In this document: positions 18,082 through 28,435 of the stretch, piece by piece
Position numbering within the stretch: position 1 is the first letter of the stretch
Layout of the letters: every line of letters begins with the position of its first letter
Assembly (NCBI GenBank): GCA_013003715.1
Contig: JABDIN010000027.1
Location: forward strand, 1-64,000
DNA: 64,000 nt
Source: Desulfobacteraceae bacterium
GTDB lineage: Bacteria > Desulfobacterota > Desulfobacteria > Desulfobacterales > Desulfosarcinaceae
Reading direction: 5' to 3'
Notes under the pieces: generated by a model
Told to the model about the DNA's origin: nothing
Database searches by the model: none
What the model saw: the letters and a program-made list of their open reading frames with translations, nothing else
Program-made: the position numbers and the translations under genes

Positions 18082-18322
18082 CTGCCGCATGATAGTAAAA
18101 CTCGTGATAAAAAACAATCCCGCCGACGATCCGGTTGACAATAACCGGAATCATACAAAATATTCTGAAACGTTGAATTTTTAAAAAAATTACCGTTGCC
18201 TTCTCAAAAATACAAGGGTATTACAGCAGCGGTTCGATTGTTTTTGGACTATGCGGTGTAGATTTCAGTGGAAAAACCGCCCAGGGGGACGATTGACGCA
18301 ACAAGGGAAACAAGGAGTGCGG

Positions 18323-18937
18323 ATGGCAGAGAAACAGAAGACCTTGGATGGATATGTAAAAACGGAAAACATGATGCTGGTGGCGCTATTATCTCTGGCC
18401 ATCGGATTTTTACTGGGTGTGGTTTTCACTGTCTACCGGTCCGGATCCTCCGCGCCGGTAGCGGTGACGCAAACACCTGGCCAGCCACCTCAGACATCCC
18501 AGGGCATGCCGGACCGCTCGGCTGAAATTGCAGCACTTGAGGATGAAACCGTCAAAAATCCGGGAAGTGCAAGCGCATGGACATCATTAGGCAATATTTA
18601 CTTTGATACGGCACAACATGCCAAAGCGATCAGGGCGTATGAAAAAGCCCTGGAAATCTTCCCAAACAATCCCGATGTCTGGACGGATCTTGGTGTGATG
18701 TACCGGCGAAACCAGCAGCCGGAAAAAGCGGTTGCCGCCTTCGACAAGGCCATTGAGTTGTCGCCCAAACATGAGATATCCCGATTTAACAAGGGCATCG
18801 TGCTCTTGCATGATCTTGAAGATATGCAGGGGGCAATCGCTTCGTGGGAATTATTGTTATCCGTCAATCCCAATGCCAAGGCACCGAATGGGCAACCGGT
18901 TTCCGAAATGATCAAACAATTCAAGGCGGCCCAATAG
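18323..18937 (+). CDS. Membrane-anchored TPR protein
   Basis: A 204-residue protein with one N-terminal membrane anchor (MMLVALLSLAIGFLLGVVF, about residues 14-34), a Pro/Gln/Thr-rich linker, and about three tetratricopeptide repeats (ASAWTSLGNIYFDTAQHAKA, DVWTDLGVMYRRNQQPEKAV, ISRFNKGIVLLHDL). The layout resembles the TPR part of CcmH/NrfG-type cytochrome maturation factors, but no such partners are nearby. It probably acts as a periplasmic protein-protein adaptor. The ATG at 18323 is chosen because CAAGGAGTGCGG precedes it; an in-frame start at 18251 would place extra residues before the anchor. Confidence 0.85.
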   Translation: MAEKQKTLDGYVKTENMMLVALLSLAIGFLLGVVFTVYRSGSSAPVAVTQTPGQPPQTSQGMPDRSAEIAALEDETVKNPGSASAWTSLGNIYFDTAQHAKAIRAYEKALEIFPNNPDVWTDLGVMYRRNQQPEKAVAAFDKAIELSPKHEISRFNKGIVLLHDLEDMQGAIASWELLLSVNPNAKAPNGQPVSEMIKQFKAAQ

Positions 18938-18989
18938 GATAAGTCTCAGACACGAAAACGGCTTCTTAACCGGTACGGATAGTGTCGTG

Positions 18990-20183
18990 TCATACCGGTC
19001 GCCATTTTTTCCGCCCCCAGAGGAGACACGCAAATCCGATAAGGGTCGTCATCCCTGAAAAAACAGCGGTGGCGGAAATTCCCCCCGCCACCCACAGGGG
19101 ACCACCGAACACGGCACCGACCACCCGCCCGATACCGGCCGCAGCATAGAATCCGGACATCATCGTCGCACGGTATTCCGGTATCAGTTCCGTTCCCAGA
19201 GACATGCTGACCACCACGGTAAATTCAAAAAACAAAAAAATCAGGAACAGAATCAGCAGGGCGGAAATCAGGCTGCCGCCGGCAAGCGGAAGGAACGCGT
19301 AACCGGCGATGGTTAAAAAAACACCGGTGACCATCGATCGTTTCAATCCCAATCGATCCGAAAAAACGGCGACACCGGTTTCGCCTATCAACTCAGCCAA
19401 TCCGATGACACTGGTACCCGCACCCAAGCCCAGAATGCTCAATGCGTAATCTTGTTCCAACCAGGCGCCATAGATCACAAACAAAGCATCATTGCCGGTG
19501 CTGACAAAAAATACAAACCCCAGGAGGCCAAGCGCATGCCGCTTTTTGAGCAAAGACAACAGGGCCGCCAAAATACCGGCATCATGCGAAGCGGAACGGG
19601 CTGCGCCATTATCGGCCGGGAAGAAAGTCGAAATGACAAAGATGCCGATGAGCCCCAGTCCGCCGATAATAAAAAAAGGCGCGCGCCATCCCAGTCGATC
19701 AATAACCACTGCGACCACCGGAATCCCTACAATCGTGGAACCCGCCCATGCAAATTCCAGGATACCGATGACCTGCCCTCTTCGGTGATAGGGAACCTTT
19801 TTACCGACAAATCCTTGAATGGCCGGATCAAATATTGTTTTACCGCATCCGGCGAGGATCATACCGGCCATCAGTACGAGGTAGAACGGAAACAGGCCGG
19901 TGATAAACATCCCTAAAGTGAGCATGGCAATGCCGGCCATCATCATGATGCGATAGCCGAAACGGTCCGCGTACGGTCCGACGAACAACCCGAACACAGC
20001 CGCAAATTGATTGACGGCAATGACGGAGGTGATGGCGCTGAGCGGCACGTCTAATCCGCGGCTGAGCACAGGTGCGAAGGGATATGCCAACCGTTTTGCG
20101 GTGTTCAGGACGAGCTTGAAAAAGGTGGCAATGAAAACCTGGGAAATCAGCGCATTCTTTTCGGCATTGTCGGCATCCGGCAT
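18990..20183 (-). CDS. MFS transporter
   Basis: A 397-residue major facilitator with twelve predicted spans. The loop 2-3 motif is GPYADRFGYRIMMM, helix 4-5 has ILAGCGKTIFDPAIQGFVG, and the second-half counterpart is VFSDRLGLKRSMV. It is probably an efflux or small-molecule permease; the substrate cannot be told. The start is 2 bp from the end of hslO (20185), so the two genes are cotranscribed. It converges with the TPR gene, with a short inverted repeat (ACCGGTA…TACCGGT, 18969-18999) in the junction. Confidence 0.9.
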   Translation of the reverse strand: MPDADNAEKNALISQVFIATFFKLVLNTAKRLAYPFAPVLSRGLDVPLSAITSVIAVNQFAAVFGLFVGPYADRFGYRIMMMAGIAMLTLGMFITGLFPFYLVLMAGMILAGCGKTIFDPAIQGFVGKKVPYHRRGQVIGILEFAWAGSTIVGIPVVAVVIDRLGWRAPFFIIGGLGLIGIFVISTFFPADNGAARSASHDAGILAALLSLLKKRHALGLLGFVFFVSTGNDALFVIYGAWLEQDYALSILGLGAGTSVIGLAELIGETGVAVFSDRLGLKRSMVTGVFLTIAGYAFLPLAGGSLISALLILFLIFLFFEFTVVVSMSLGTELIPEYRATMMSGFYAAAGIGRVVGAVFGGPLWVAGGISATAVFSGMTTLIGFACLLWGRKKWRPV

Positions 20184-20184
20184 G

Positions 20185-21129
20185 TTATTTATTCTCGTTC
20201 ACCAATGCCTGATAAACGCCCTGTATATCATCCGCATCGAATTGGTGGACAGTATTACAATGGTGGCAGCGTATATCCAAGGGAAACGGGCCCTGGGTTG
20301 CCATCTCCTGTAAATCATCAATTGGAAAAAGGGCGATCATTTCCCTGATGGTCGTCTTGTTGCAATGGCAATAGAATTCAACGCGCCGGTTATCCAGAAT
20401 TTTAGGTGAGAATGCTGAAAAATTTTCGGCGATGAAGGCTGGCACTTCCCGTGGTTCCGAGAAAACAATGCCCAAAGAGGGCAGTTTGGTGACAATGGTC
20501 TCTATTGCCGTCAAGGTTTCATCATCAACACCGGGCATAGCTTGTAAAAATAAACCACCGGCCCCGGTGATCTTGCCGTCCGTATCAAAATGTATGCTGA
20601 GATTGAAGGCGGTTGGCAATTGCTCGGATTTGAGATAATAGAGTGTCAGATCCTTGGCCACCGACCCGTTTTCCATCATAACCTTGCCTGTGAAAGGGTG
20701 TTTGGCATCTACCATGTACTTGGTGACCGACAGAAAACCCGCGCCGAAAAACGGCGCGAGGTTGAAATCGGCCAATGGTTTTTCAATGGGTATGGGAACC
20801 TGTTTCAAGTACCCCCGGACCTCGCCGAACGCGTTGGTTTCCGCCACAAGCCCTTCGATGGGACCGGAACATTCAATCTGCAGACTCAGTCGATCAAATC
20901 CTTTGAGATTTGCGGACATCAATCCGGCCGCCAGATAAGCGTGTCCGAGTGCCAGGGTTTCAAGAATTCCAAGTTCATGGTTCTCCCGCATTTCCCGAAC
21001 CATTCGTGTGCCCCGCAGAATAACGCCCCGGACTTTGCCGCCGACGAGCATGAAATTATGGAGCCGATCGTTGGCCCGGTCTCTCAGTTGATCTTTCAAT
21101 GTTTCATTGGGTAGTGACTTTTTGATCAT
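20185..21129 (-). CDS. hslO: Redox-regulated chaperone Hsp33
   Basis: A 314-residue HslO protein. The N-terminal two thirds have the family segments LALGHAYLAAGLMSANLKG and QIECSGPIEGLVAETNAFGEVRGYL, followed by the linker. The zinc switch is complete: FYCHCNKTTI (CxC) and, 33 residues on, IRCHHCNTV (CxxC). Oxidation of these four Cys releases zinc and turns on holdase activity, protecting proteins during combined heat and oxidative stress. It lies between a lytic transglycosylase gene (23 bp upstream) and the MFS gene, probably in one operon. Confidence 0.95.
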   Translation of the reverse strand: MIKKSLPNETLKDQLRDRANDRLHNFMLVGGKVRGVILRGTRMVREMRENHELGILETLALGHAYLAAGLMSANLKGFDRLSLQIECSGPIEGLVAETNAFGEVRGYLKQVPIPIEKPLADFNLAPFFGAGFLSVTKYMVDAKHPFTGKVMMENGSVAKDLTLYYLKSEQLPTAFNLSIHFDTDGKITGAGGLFLQAMPGVDDETLTAIETIVTKLPSLGIVFSEPREVPAFIAENFSAFSPKILDNRRVEFYCHCNKTTIREMIALFPIDDLQEMATQGPFPLDIRCHHCNTVHQFDADDIQGVYQALVNENK

Positions 21130-21151
21130 GCGTATGCTCTCTTAAGCCGGC

Positions 21152-22279
21152 TCACTCTTCCACGACTCCGGTATGCGGACCACCGGGATAGATGACCAAG
21201 CGATCGCCGGGATGGATGGGGCGGCTGATGTCCATTCGATTCCAGATAATGATGGCGGCCAGCGGGACATTGAATTTTGCGGCGATGGTGGACAGGTTGT
21301 CCCCTTCGGATACAATATAGATTCTGTCACTTCGCTCTTTGCCGTATTCGGTCAATAGTTTCTCATATCTTTCGGCAAATTCCTTGCCGGCGCCTTTCGG
21401 AATCAGCAGGGTATGGCTGCCGACTGCCAGATAATGACCGCGAAATTGCGGATTCATATCCTTGATGGTTTTGAATTTCGTTTCTGCGGCGGCCGCGATC
21501 AGCCGGATAGGTGTTTCACGAAAGCAATTCACGGCAACATGATCACTGGTTACCGGCGGGTATGCCTCCAAAGGTGAAAGATGGAATCCGAATGCAGCGG
21601 GATCGGAAAGAATGAGCTTGGCTGAGATAATACGAAAAACAAAGCGCTGGGTTTCCAGCGGCAGGTAAAGATCGTAATAGTTATCGACTCCCTGCTCCAT
21701 CATCTCCGCCATGAGGCCCTGTTCTCCCATGTTATAAGCCGCAACCGCTAGCGCCCAGGATTTAAACTTGGCGTGGAGTGTTTTCAGATATGTGGCGGCG
21801 GCTCTGGTGGAGGCATAAATATTTCGCCTGTCATCGATTCGGTCATTGATCGTGAGGCCATATTTCCGTCCGGTTTCCGGAAGCAGCTGCCAAAAACCAA
21901 TGGCGCCTTTCCGGGAGCCTACATGGGGACGAAGTGCGCTCTCCGCAATGGCCACGTATTTCAAATCCGCCGGGAGTTGATCTTCAGTCAGCACCCGCTC
22001 GATGACGTTCATGTACCGGGCTGATCGTTTCAACCATAAAATGACCTGCGGCCGGTCCCATAGGGATAACATCATTTCTTTTTCGAACCGTTCTTTCACC
22101 TGCTGGTCGGCCATCGGCACCGGCTCATCGCAGAACGTAACGGATGGGTGCATCCGGATCGCGTCAAGGAGGGAGGGTGCCTTGATATGCGGTTCGGCGG
22201 ACACCGTCCCTGTTGACCATATGAGAACCGATGCAAACAGCACCGATGTCAACAAACAGGTATAGTATTTATTTCTCAT
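21152..22279 (-). CDS. Lytic transglycosylase with C-terminal LysM domain
   Basis: A 375-residue secreted murein hydrolase. The signal peptide covers about residues 1-28 (VLIWSTGTVSA). The SLT domain has the catalytic Glu in AIAESALRPHVGSRKGAIGF, then WQLLPETGRKYGL, ASTRAAATYLKTLH and AVAAYNMGEQGL. A LysM module is at the C-terminus (YIVSEGDNLSTIAAKFNVP). The organisation is MltD-like with fewer LysM repeats than the 54621 product. It cleaves the MurNAc-GlcNAc bond to make anhydro-muropeptides in the periplasm. Confidence 0.92.
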   Translation of the reverse strand: MRNKYYTCLLTSVLFASVLIWSTGTVSAEPHIKAPSLLDAIRMHPSVTFCDEPVPMADQQVKERFEKEMMLSLWDRPQVILWLKRSARYMNVIERVLTEDQLPADLKYVAIAESALRPHVGSRKGAIGFWQLLPETGRKYGLTINDRIDDRRNIYASTRAAATYLKTLHAKFKSWALAVAAYNMGEQGLMAEMMEQGVDNYYDLYLPLETQRFVFRIISAKLILSDPAAFGFHLSPLEAYPPVTSDHVAVNCFRETPIRLIAAAAETKFKTIKDMNPQFRGHYLAVGSHTLLIPKGAGKEFAERYEKLLTEYGKERSDRIYIVSEGDNLSTIAAKFNVPLAAIIIWNRMDISRPIHPGDRLVIYPGGPHTGVVEE

Positions 22280-22371
22280 GGAGACTCCCCTTCTAATTTC
22301 CTATAATTCGCCGTTTGATATGTTTTGCTGTGCTATGCCCGGATGGTAATCACCGGAAGGCAATCAAAGGA

Positions 22372-22764
22372 TCATAGTGTTTTAAATATTTCATCCAATC
22401 GATTGCGGGCGTGGTCGATCCGTTGAAAATTGGTCAGGCTCATCAGTGATTGGGATGCTTTTTCCGGTGATTCGGACCGGCTTTGCAATTTCAGCTTATA
22501 CCAGACCGGAATCTCATGATGATAAGCAGCCACAAGATCCATACAATGTTTTCTGGACGAAGTTAACAGTTTTCTGAGTTCCGGGTCTTTCGGTGAGACG
22601 GAACCGCTGTTGTCGAGCATCGCATCAATCCGCCGGAGGGCGAGCATAAACCGTTTTTTGGTCGTGGTATAGGTGTATATGGGCAACACCCAGAATTTGG
22701 TGATGATAAATCCTGCTGCGGCTATCGAAAAGCTTATCAGACTGGCCAATTGTAGTGATGTCAT
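22372..22764 (-). CDS. Conserved hypothetical protein with one N-terminal membrane helix
   Basis: A 130-residue protein of unknown function. One membrane segment lies at about residues 6-30 (LASLISFSIAAAGFIITKFW). The rest is soluble and helical, with DSSRKHC-like and HEIPVWYKLKLQSRSE segments. No catalytic motif is visible. It lies between dus and the transglycosylase gene, on the same strand with gaps of 43 and 92 bp, so it may belong to the same transcript. Confidence 0.65.
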   Translation of the reverse strand: MTSLQLASLISFSIAAAGFIITKFWVLPIYTYTTTKKRFMLALRRIDAMLDNSGSVSPKDPELRKLLTSSRKHCMDLVAAYHHEIPVWYKLKLQSRSESPEKASQSLMSLTNFQRIDHARNRLDEIFKTL

Positions 22765-22807
22765 AAAAACCGTTTCCGGAAATGGTTATGGGATCAAAGT
22801 GTTGGGT

Positions 22808-23767
22808 TCATGCAATCCAGACCGCGGATTGTTCAAAAAAAGATTCTATAAAATCGGTATAATGGTCAACACGGTTGATTTTCCGTACTTTCTTCAAGAC
22901 AGCATGTCCGTCGTCAAAAGAAGTGGAAAAATACCGCCAGAACCCTTTCATGCGATCCACGAGATGTCCGGGGCCACATAACACCTGCGCGTAATTTTGG
23001 TAAAGATCATCATGGAAAGCCTTGAATCGCCATAATTTATCCCGGTGATCAAGTCTTTTGTTTTTGATCTCCTCGGCAAGAAACGGGTCTGCCAGAATAC
23101 CTCTGCCGATCATCCAGGCCCTTACAGACGGATACCTTTGCTGCAGGCGTTCAAAGGATATCCGGTCGTTGATATCCCCATTGTAAACCAGGCGATGATT
23201 TGCGTTTTCCAGGCAGTATTCGAATGCGTTCAGATCGACGACACCGTCATACATCTGGATACCGGTTCGTGGATGAACGATCAGTTCGGATAACGGATAG
23301 GCATTGAAAACCTGAATTAAGGCTTCGAGTTCCCCGGAGGAGTTGCGCCCTATCCGTGTTTTAATGGACAGCCGTCCGGGGATTGCCGTTATGACCTTAT
23401 CCAGAAAGGCGTCTATCTTATCCGGATACGGCAGTAGACCGGACCCGCGCATTTTTTTGGCAACCTTGGGAAACGGGCAACCCAGATTCCAATTCACCGT
23501 GGGGTATCCCATATCAAACAAGGTCCTGGCAAGGGCAATAAAATCCGGTGATGAATTGCTCAATATCTGAGGTATGAGGACAAGGTCCGTATTGTTTTCG
23601 GGCCAGACATCCTTCAGATGAGACGGTTTTACGCGCCGTGCACTGAACGTCGTGACAAACGGTGCCACGGCGATATCGATTCCCTTGAAATGGCGAATAA
23701 ACGTGTTTCTGTAAATGTAATCGGTCAATCCCCGCATTGGGGCCAGACACAAAACTGTCTCCATCAT
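22808..23767 (-). CDS. tRNA-dihydrouridine synthase (Dus family, DusC-like)
   Basis: An FMN-dependent enzyme that reduces uridine in the tRNA D-loop. Visible motifs are the N-terminal LCLAPMRGLTDYIYRN, VNWNLGCPFPKVAKKMRGSG with the catalytic Cys in NLGCP, SIKTRIG, VHPRTGIQMYDG and VYNGDIND, then MIGRGILADPFL. The C-terminal helical domain follows. The length (about 319) fits. The ATG at 23767 gives the usual N-terminus; an in-frame start at 23797 would add ten residues, and a second ATG at 23764 is equally possible. Confidence 0.9.
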   Translation of the reverse strand: MMETVLCLAPMRGLTDYIYRNTFIRHFKGIDIAVAPFVTTFSARRVKPSHLKDVWPENNTDLVLIPQILSNSSPDFIALARTLFDMGYPTVNWNLGCPFPKVAKKMRGSGLLPYPDKIDAFLDKVITAIPGRLSIKTRIGRNSSGELEALIQVFNAYPLSELIVHPRTGIQMYDGVVDLNAFEYCLENANHRLVYNGDINDRISFERLQQRYPSVRAWMIGRGILADPFLAEEIKNKRLDHRDKLWRFKAFHDDLYQNYAQVLCGPGHLVDRMKGFWRYFSTSFDDGHAVLKKVRKINRVDHYTDFIESFFEQSAVWIA

Positions 23768-24075
23768 GATTCCCGGATTTCCGGCCTTGCAAGACATAAA
23801 GGCTATTCTATTCCAGGTTCAGGAATGCGCTTCCCGTGTTGTTCACTTGAAGACGCCGTTCGCCCAAAAAGATAGTTCTTGCAATGTTCACCGGTTGCAA
23901 GTCGATTTTGCGGTAAAAAACACGCAGCTACGATTATTGAAACTCGGGGACTATACCTTCTGCGTCAACCCAAAATCAAGGGGTTTAATACTGACCTGCA
24001 GGCGTAACCGCATTTATCTTTGTATGCGCCTATTCATGTCAGCCGTCACTCTTCCCATAGGGGAATACATGCAAT

Positions 24076-24290
24076 TCAATGTGAAATTTTAAAGCCCAAA
24101 TGTCAAATGGCGGCATGTTATCTATTATTAAGGATCGCTTTGATAATAAAGTGAGGATAAAACGACAGCATTCCTTCATTTGACATTTGGATTTTGTCAT
24201 TTGAAATTATAACCGTTCCTTGTATCAAAGCTTGAACAATATTTTAGAGTATCTGTTGCCATACCGAATCTACTTGCGATCACCCTCCCC
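24076..24290 (+). repeat. Dispersed repeat, copy B
   Basis: Second copy of the family seen at 264 and 39950. It shares TTAAGGATCGCTTTGATAAT, CGACAGCATTCC, CATTTGACATTTGGATTTTG, TCATTTGA, TTGTATCAAAGC, TTGAACAAT, TTTAGAGTATCTG and GCGATCACCCT. The left arm is more diverged than in A and C. It occupies the gap between the divergent dus gene and the hybrid kinase, ending 125 bp before the kinase start. The remainder of the gap (23768-24075) holds only poor frames, with no clear promoter. Confidence 0.8.
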
Positions 24291-24414
24291 ACCTTAGCCG
24301 GACTGGACAAATCAGAATAGCCGACATATAGTGCGGTTCTAAGGTCAGCAGCAACCGATCCAAAATCACCATTTGATCAAGCAAGCGGTTCAATCAGCAT
24401 TTAAGGCAGGTGTT

Positions 24415-27400
24415 ATGAAGATCTCGATACGCTGGACCCTCATTTTAGGCATTCTTGGGCTAATCTGGGGAACACATTTACTGGTCGCAACCTCGTCGTA
24501 TGTAACCTCCGAACGTGTATTGATACGTCATGCCAGGAATATCATGGGGAATATCACCGACCTGGCAATGGAACAGTCCAAACAACACCTGGCCAGCGCT
24601 CAGGCGGCAACCATACTGACCAAACGCCTAATTTTCGCTGATGTCGTCAGCAATGATTGGAATCGGTTAACCGCTTTAGAACGCTATTTTTACGATCAGC
24701 TTGTCATATATCAGCATTTCAGCGGTATATATCTCGGCACACCGGATGGTGGATTCTATGATGTGCGCCGACACAATGGAAAATCCGAAGGCGGATTCCG
24801 CTCCAAAATGATCACCGCAGCCGGAACACCTGACAGATCGGTCCAACTTATCTGGCGGGATGAAAACGGCCGTGAAATCATGTCGGAAGTCGACGATCAG
24901 GACAGCTATGATCCGCGTCTACGGCCATGGTATCAAAAAGCCGTGTCGGAAAAACGAATTGTATGGACCGATCCCTACATTTTCTATACTTCCCAAAAAC
25001 CGGGTATTACCATAGCGGGCCCCGTATTTGATGCCGGTGGGAAACTGAAGGGTGTTGTCGGTGTGGACATCGAGATCGACCAGCTTTCGACATTTCTGGC
25101 CAAACTGAACATCGGTGTAAACGGCATGGCCTTTATGATGAATAAAAACGGTGATGTAATCGCATTCCCGGAATTCGAGAAGATCAAGGCCAGGGATGGG
25201 AATGACAGCAGTAAAATCCGATTGGTGAAGATCACAGAACTAGACCATGTGATCAGCCGCAGGGCGTTTGCATCGGCGGACATCCAGATACAGAAAGACA
25301 ATGTCCTGACGCTTGAAGCGCCGCGGTTTGCGCGCTTCGAAAACGACGGTGAAATCTATCATGCCATGTTTACGCCATTTACTAGCCAGGATTGGCCCTG
25401 GATCATCGGTGTCCATTTGCCTGAAAATGATTACCTGGGCGACATAAAAGATAATCGCAAGACGAACCTGATGGTCACTCTAACCATTTCGGTCATTGCG
25501 ACTTTTGTCGGTTTCTGGCTCACCGGCGGCATCATCCGGCCCTTGTCCAATCTTGAAAAAGAATCGCACGCCATTAAAAACAACGATTTTCTTCAAACCC
25601 ATGAAATCCGGTCCATCTACAAGGAGATACAGGCGACGTCAAATTCTTTCACCCACATGAAACAGGCCATCAGATCCAGCCAGGAAAGGTATGAAAGCAT
25701 TTTTTGCAATATCCAGGATGTCTATTTTGAAACGTCAATTGATGGTACCATTCTGGAATTAAGTCCATCCGTTACAAAAATAACCAATTTCTCAAGGGAA
25801 GAGCTATTGGGGAAATCCATAAATCCCTTTTACGCAAAACCCGAGGACAGGGATACTTATCTCGAAAAGCTGATTGAAGAAGGCAGTGTTGAAAATTATG
25901 AGATCATTTTCAAAGGCTTCGGCAACAAACCTGGTTTCTACTCGATTAATTCTTCGTTGGTTAAAGGCGACAACGGCAGTCCTGAAAAAATAATCGGATC
26001 CCTGCGTAACATAACCAAGTTGAAAAATGCAGAAAACGAGCTTGAACGATATCGTAACCAATTGGAGGAGCAGGTTCACCAAAGAACCGCTGAACTGCTG
26101 AAATCAAATGCGGACCTCTTAAGGGAGATAGACCGCCGGCAGTTCACGGAGAAAGCCCTTAGAAATAGTGAGGAGAAATATCGATCCATTCTGGAAAGCA
26201 TTCAGGAAGCCTATTTTGAATTGGATCCGGATGGCAGGTTTACCTTTGCCAACGATGCAACGTATCGGATCTTCGGCCTCAGCCGGGATGAACTGCTGGG
26301 GACACAACACACTGCATTTGCCGAAGGAGAGAACGCGGAAAAGGCAAAGCGGCTGATGGATGATATATATAAAACCGGAAAACAGGAACAGATATATGAA
26401 TTTACGGTTGTCGGAAAGGGGCAACAAAAAGTGACGCTGGAGCTTTCATTGTCACTGATCAAAGATTCAGATGGAAACCCCATTGGGTTCAGGGGAGTCG
26501 GACGCGATATTACTGCACGCATTAAAATAGATGACGAGAAAAGAAAACTTGAAAACGAATTGCATCAATCCCAGCGTATGGAGGCCATCGGGACCCTTGC
26601 CGGCGGGATAGCCCACGATTTTAACAACCTATTGATGGGCATTCAGGGGAACCTTTCTTTAATGTATCTTCAGACGGATCCTTCCGAGTCTCTGCATGAA
26701 AACCTGGTCACCATCGAAAAATGCGTTGAAAGCGGGGCCAACCTCACCCGTCAACTCCTCGGATTCGCCCGGGGGGGTAAATACGTCATTACACTCATCG
26801 ACCTGAACAAAGTATTGCAGAATACGTCCTCTCTTTTCGGCAGAACCAAAAAAGAAATCCGTATTCATGGCAGCTATCAAAAGGATATCTGGGCAGTGGA
26901 AGCGGATCAGGGACAAATAGAACAAGTACTCGTTAATATTTATGTCAATGCATGGCAGGCCATCGACGAGACAGGTGATTTATATATAGAATCAGAAAAC
27001 CTGATACTTGGTGAGAAATTTGTCGAACCGTTTGACGTCAGACCGGGTAAATATATAAAGATATCTATTGCCGATACCGGTGTCGGGATGGACAAATTAA
27101 CCAAGGAACGCATTTTTGAACCATTTTTCTCAACAAAAAAAATGGGCCACGGCACCGGTCTTGGATTGGCGTCCGCTTTTGGCATTGTTAAAAATCATAG
27201 CGGTATTATAACCGTGGACAGCGAGAAGGGCAAGGGAAGCACGTTCAGAATTTATTTACCGGCATCTAAGAAACAATTGGATGTCACACCGCCGGAGACG
27301 GAAAAGACTGTCGCAGGTACAGAGACGCTATTGTTAATTGACGATGAATTGCATATACTCAATTCCCTCGAAAAACTACTCGAAAAATTGGGATACTCCA

Positions 27401-27690
27401 TTTTGACAGCGGCAAGCGGTAGGCAGGCCATAGATATATTCTCTTCGAATCGTGACCGGATAAGCCTTGTAATCTTGGACATGATAATGCCGGATATGGG
27501 TGGGAAAGAAGTCTATGAAAAACTGAAAGGACAGGATCCTGACATTAAAATTATACTATCGAGCGGTTACAGCATCAATCGGCTGGCGGATGATATCCTC
27601 AGTCAAGGATGCGATGGCTTCATTCAAAAACCATTTAATATAAACCGCCTGTCGCAAAAAATCCGGGATGTTTTAGATCACCCTTACTGA
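24415..27690 (+). CDS. Hybrid sensor kinase (dCache-HAMP-PAS-PAS-HisKA-HATPase-REC)
   Basis: A 1091-residue membrane sensor. After the first span (LILGILGLIWGTHLLVATSS) comes a long periplasmic double-Cache region (YDPRLRPWYQKAV, GVVGVDIEIDQLSTFL), then a second span near residue 355 and a HAMP. Two PAS domains follow, joined by a coiled coil (ENELERYRNQLEEQVHQRTA). HisKA has AGGIAHDFNNLLMGI with His734. The HATPase has DTGVGMD and GTGLGLASAFGIVK. A C-terminal receiver has Asp1022 in VILDMIMP. Such kinases read extracellular nutrients. Start 24415 follows AAGGCAGGTGTT; the TTG at 24373 is less likely. No output regulator is adjacent. Confidence 0.92.
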   Translation: MKISIRWTLILGILGLIWGTHLLVATSSYVTSERVLIRHARNIMGNITDLAMEQSKQHLASAQAATILTKRLIFADVVSNDWNRLTALERYFYDQLVIYQHFSGIYLGTPDGGFYDVRRHNGKSEGGFRSKMITAAGTPDRSVQLIWRDENGREIMSEVDDQDSYDPRLRPWYQKAVSEKRIVWTDPYIFYTSQKPGITIAGPVFDAGGKLKGVVGVDIEIDQLSTFLAKLNIGVNGMAFMMNKNGDVIAFPEFEKIKARDGNDSSKIRLVKITELDHVISRRAFASADIQIQKDNVLTLEAPRFARFENDGEIYHAMFTPFTSQDWPWIIGVHLPENDYLGDIKDNRKTNLMVTLTISVIATFVGFWLTGGIIRPLSNLEKESHAIKNNDFLQTHEIRSIYKEIQATSNSFTHMKQAIRSSQERYESIFCNIQDVYFETSIDGTILELSPSVTKITNFSREELLGKSINPFYAKPEDRDTYLEKLIEEGSVENYEIIFKGFGNKPGFYSINSSLVKGDNGSPEKIIGSLRNITKLKNAENELERYRNQLEEQVHQRTAELLKSNADLLREIDRRQFTEKALRNSEEKYRSILESIQEAYFELDPDGRFTFANDATYRIFGLSRDELLGTQHTAFAEGENAEKAKRLMDDIYKTGKQEQIYEFTVVGKGQQKVTLELSLSLIKDSDGNPIGFRGVGRDITARIKIDDEKRKLENELHQSQRMEAIGTLAGGIAHDFNNLLMGIQGNLSLMYLQTDPSESLHENLVTIEKCVESGANLTRQLLGFARGGKYVITLIDLNKVLQNTSSLFGRTKKEIRIHGSYQKDIWAVEADQGQIEQVLVNIYVNAWQAIDETGDLYIESENLILGEKFVEPFDVRPGKYIKISIADTGVGMDKLTKERIFEPFFSTKKMGHGTGLGLASAFGIVKNHSGIITVDSEKGKGSTFRIYLPASKKQLDVTPPETEKTVAGTETLLLIDDELHILNSLEKLLEKLGYSILTAASGRQAIDIFSSNRDRISLVILDMIMPDMGGKEVYEKLKGQDPDIKIILSSGYSINRLADDILSQGCDGFIQKPFNINRLSQKIRDVLDHPY

Positions 27691-27713
27691 GAATCGGTCC
27701 TGTCGTGTCGTTA

Positions 27714-28130
27714 TCAACGGTGCTGTTGCTTGTCCGAAACGGATATCGTCAACGGCACAACATGCTGTTCCCGTGATAGTTCCCGGGTGCGTTCAAGTTG
27801 CCAGGTATCACATAACGCCAGACCCTCAAGCAATTTTCCGATATTTTCCACAAGACCTTTGATATCGATGATCGGGTGACGTAGAAAAACCTCCGGCAGG
27901 CCGTAGGTAAGATTACAGGCCAGGCATTTCCCGGGTCGTTGATTCAGCAACAGGTCAAAATTCAGTTTGTGGTCACCAATTCCCTTAAACGTCAGGCTGA
28001 TGTCGAAGGCACCTTCTTCCGCCTCCCCAAACAGCGCCTCAAAGAAAAGATCCGAACGATCCGCAGGAAACAACTCTATTAACGTCTTCTCAGTGAATAT
28101 AGTGCGAATCTCTTTTTCGTTCAAAGGCAT
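27714..28130 (-). CDS. Conserved hypothetical protein
   Basis: A 138-residue soluble protein, well conserved in style but of unknown role. Notable parts are LIELFPADRSDLFFEALFGE, a pair of cysteines in RPGKCLACNLTYGLP, and a terminal helix. There are no membrane segments. A clear GGAG precedes the ATG. From memory, similar sequences occur in sulfate-reducing deltaproteobacteria, often under a misleading homeobox-protein name; that label should not be trusted. Confidence 0.7.
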   Translation of the reverse strand: MPLNEKEIRTIFTEKTLIELFPADRSDLFFEALFGEAEEGAFDISLTFKGIGDHKLNFDLLLNQRPGKCLACNLTYGLPEVFLRHPIIDIKGLVENIGKLLEGLALCDTWQLERTRELSREQHVVPLTISVSDKQQHR

Positions 28131-28435
28131 TTAAAACTCCGTTATTATCCCAGGATCCTCACAAAATTGATATGGTTGCCATCGCCGATCCCATTGAAGC
28201 AGCAACTCGTCTATCCGCAGATACATTGTTTACCCTTTTACCGTGTCAGGATTTTATTTGCAGGTTTTGCAAAACATGATATTTGTATACATAAATACTT
28301 TTGTCAAGATATTCGAACCGGTATAATTGAGCAATAATGCGGGTTTGTAAATCGAGTTGAATACAGTTTGTAAATATGATTCAGCCGCACAACCGGTCAT
28401 GAGCGGTATCCGGTGTTTTGATACTGCAATGGCGG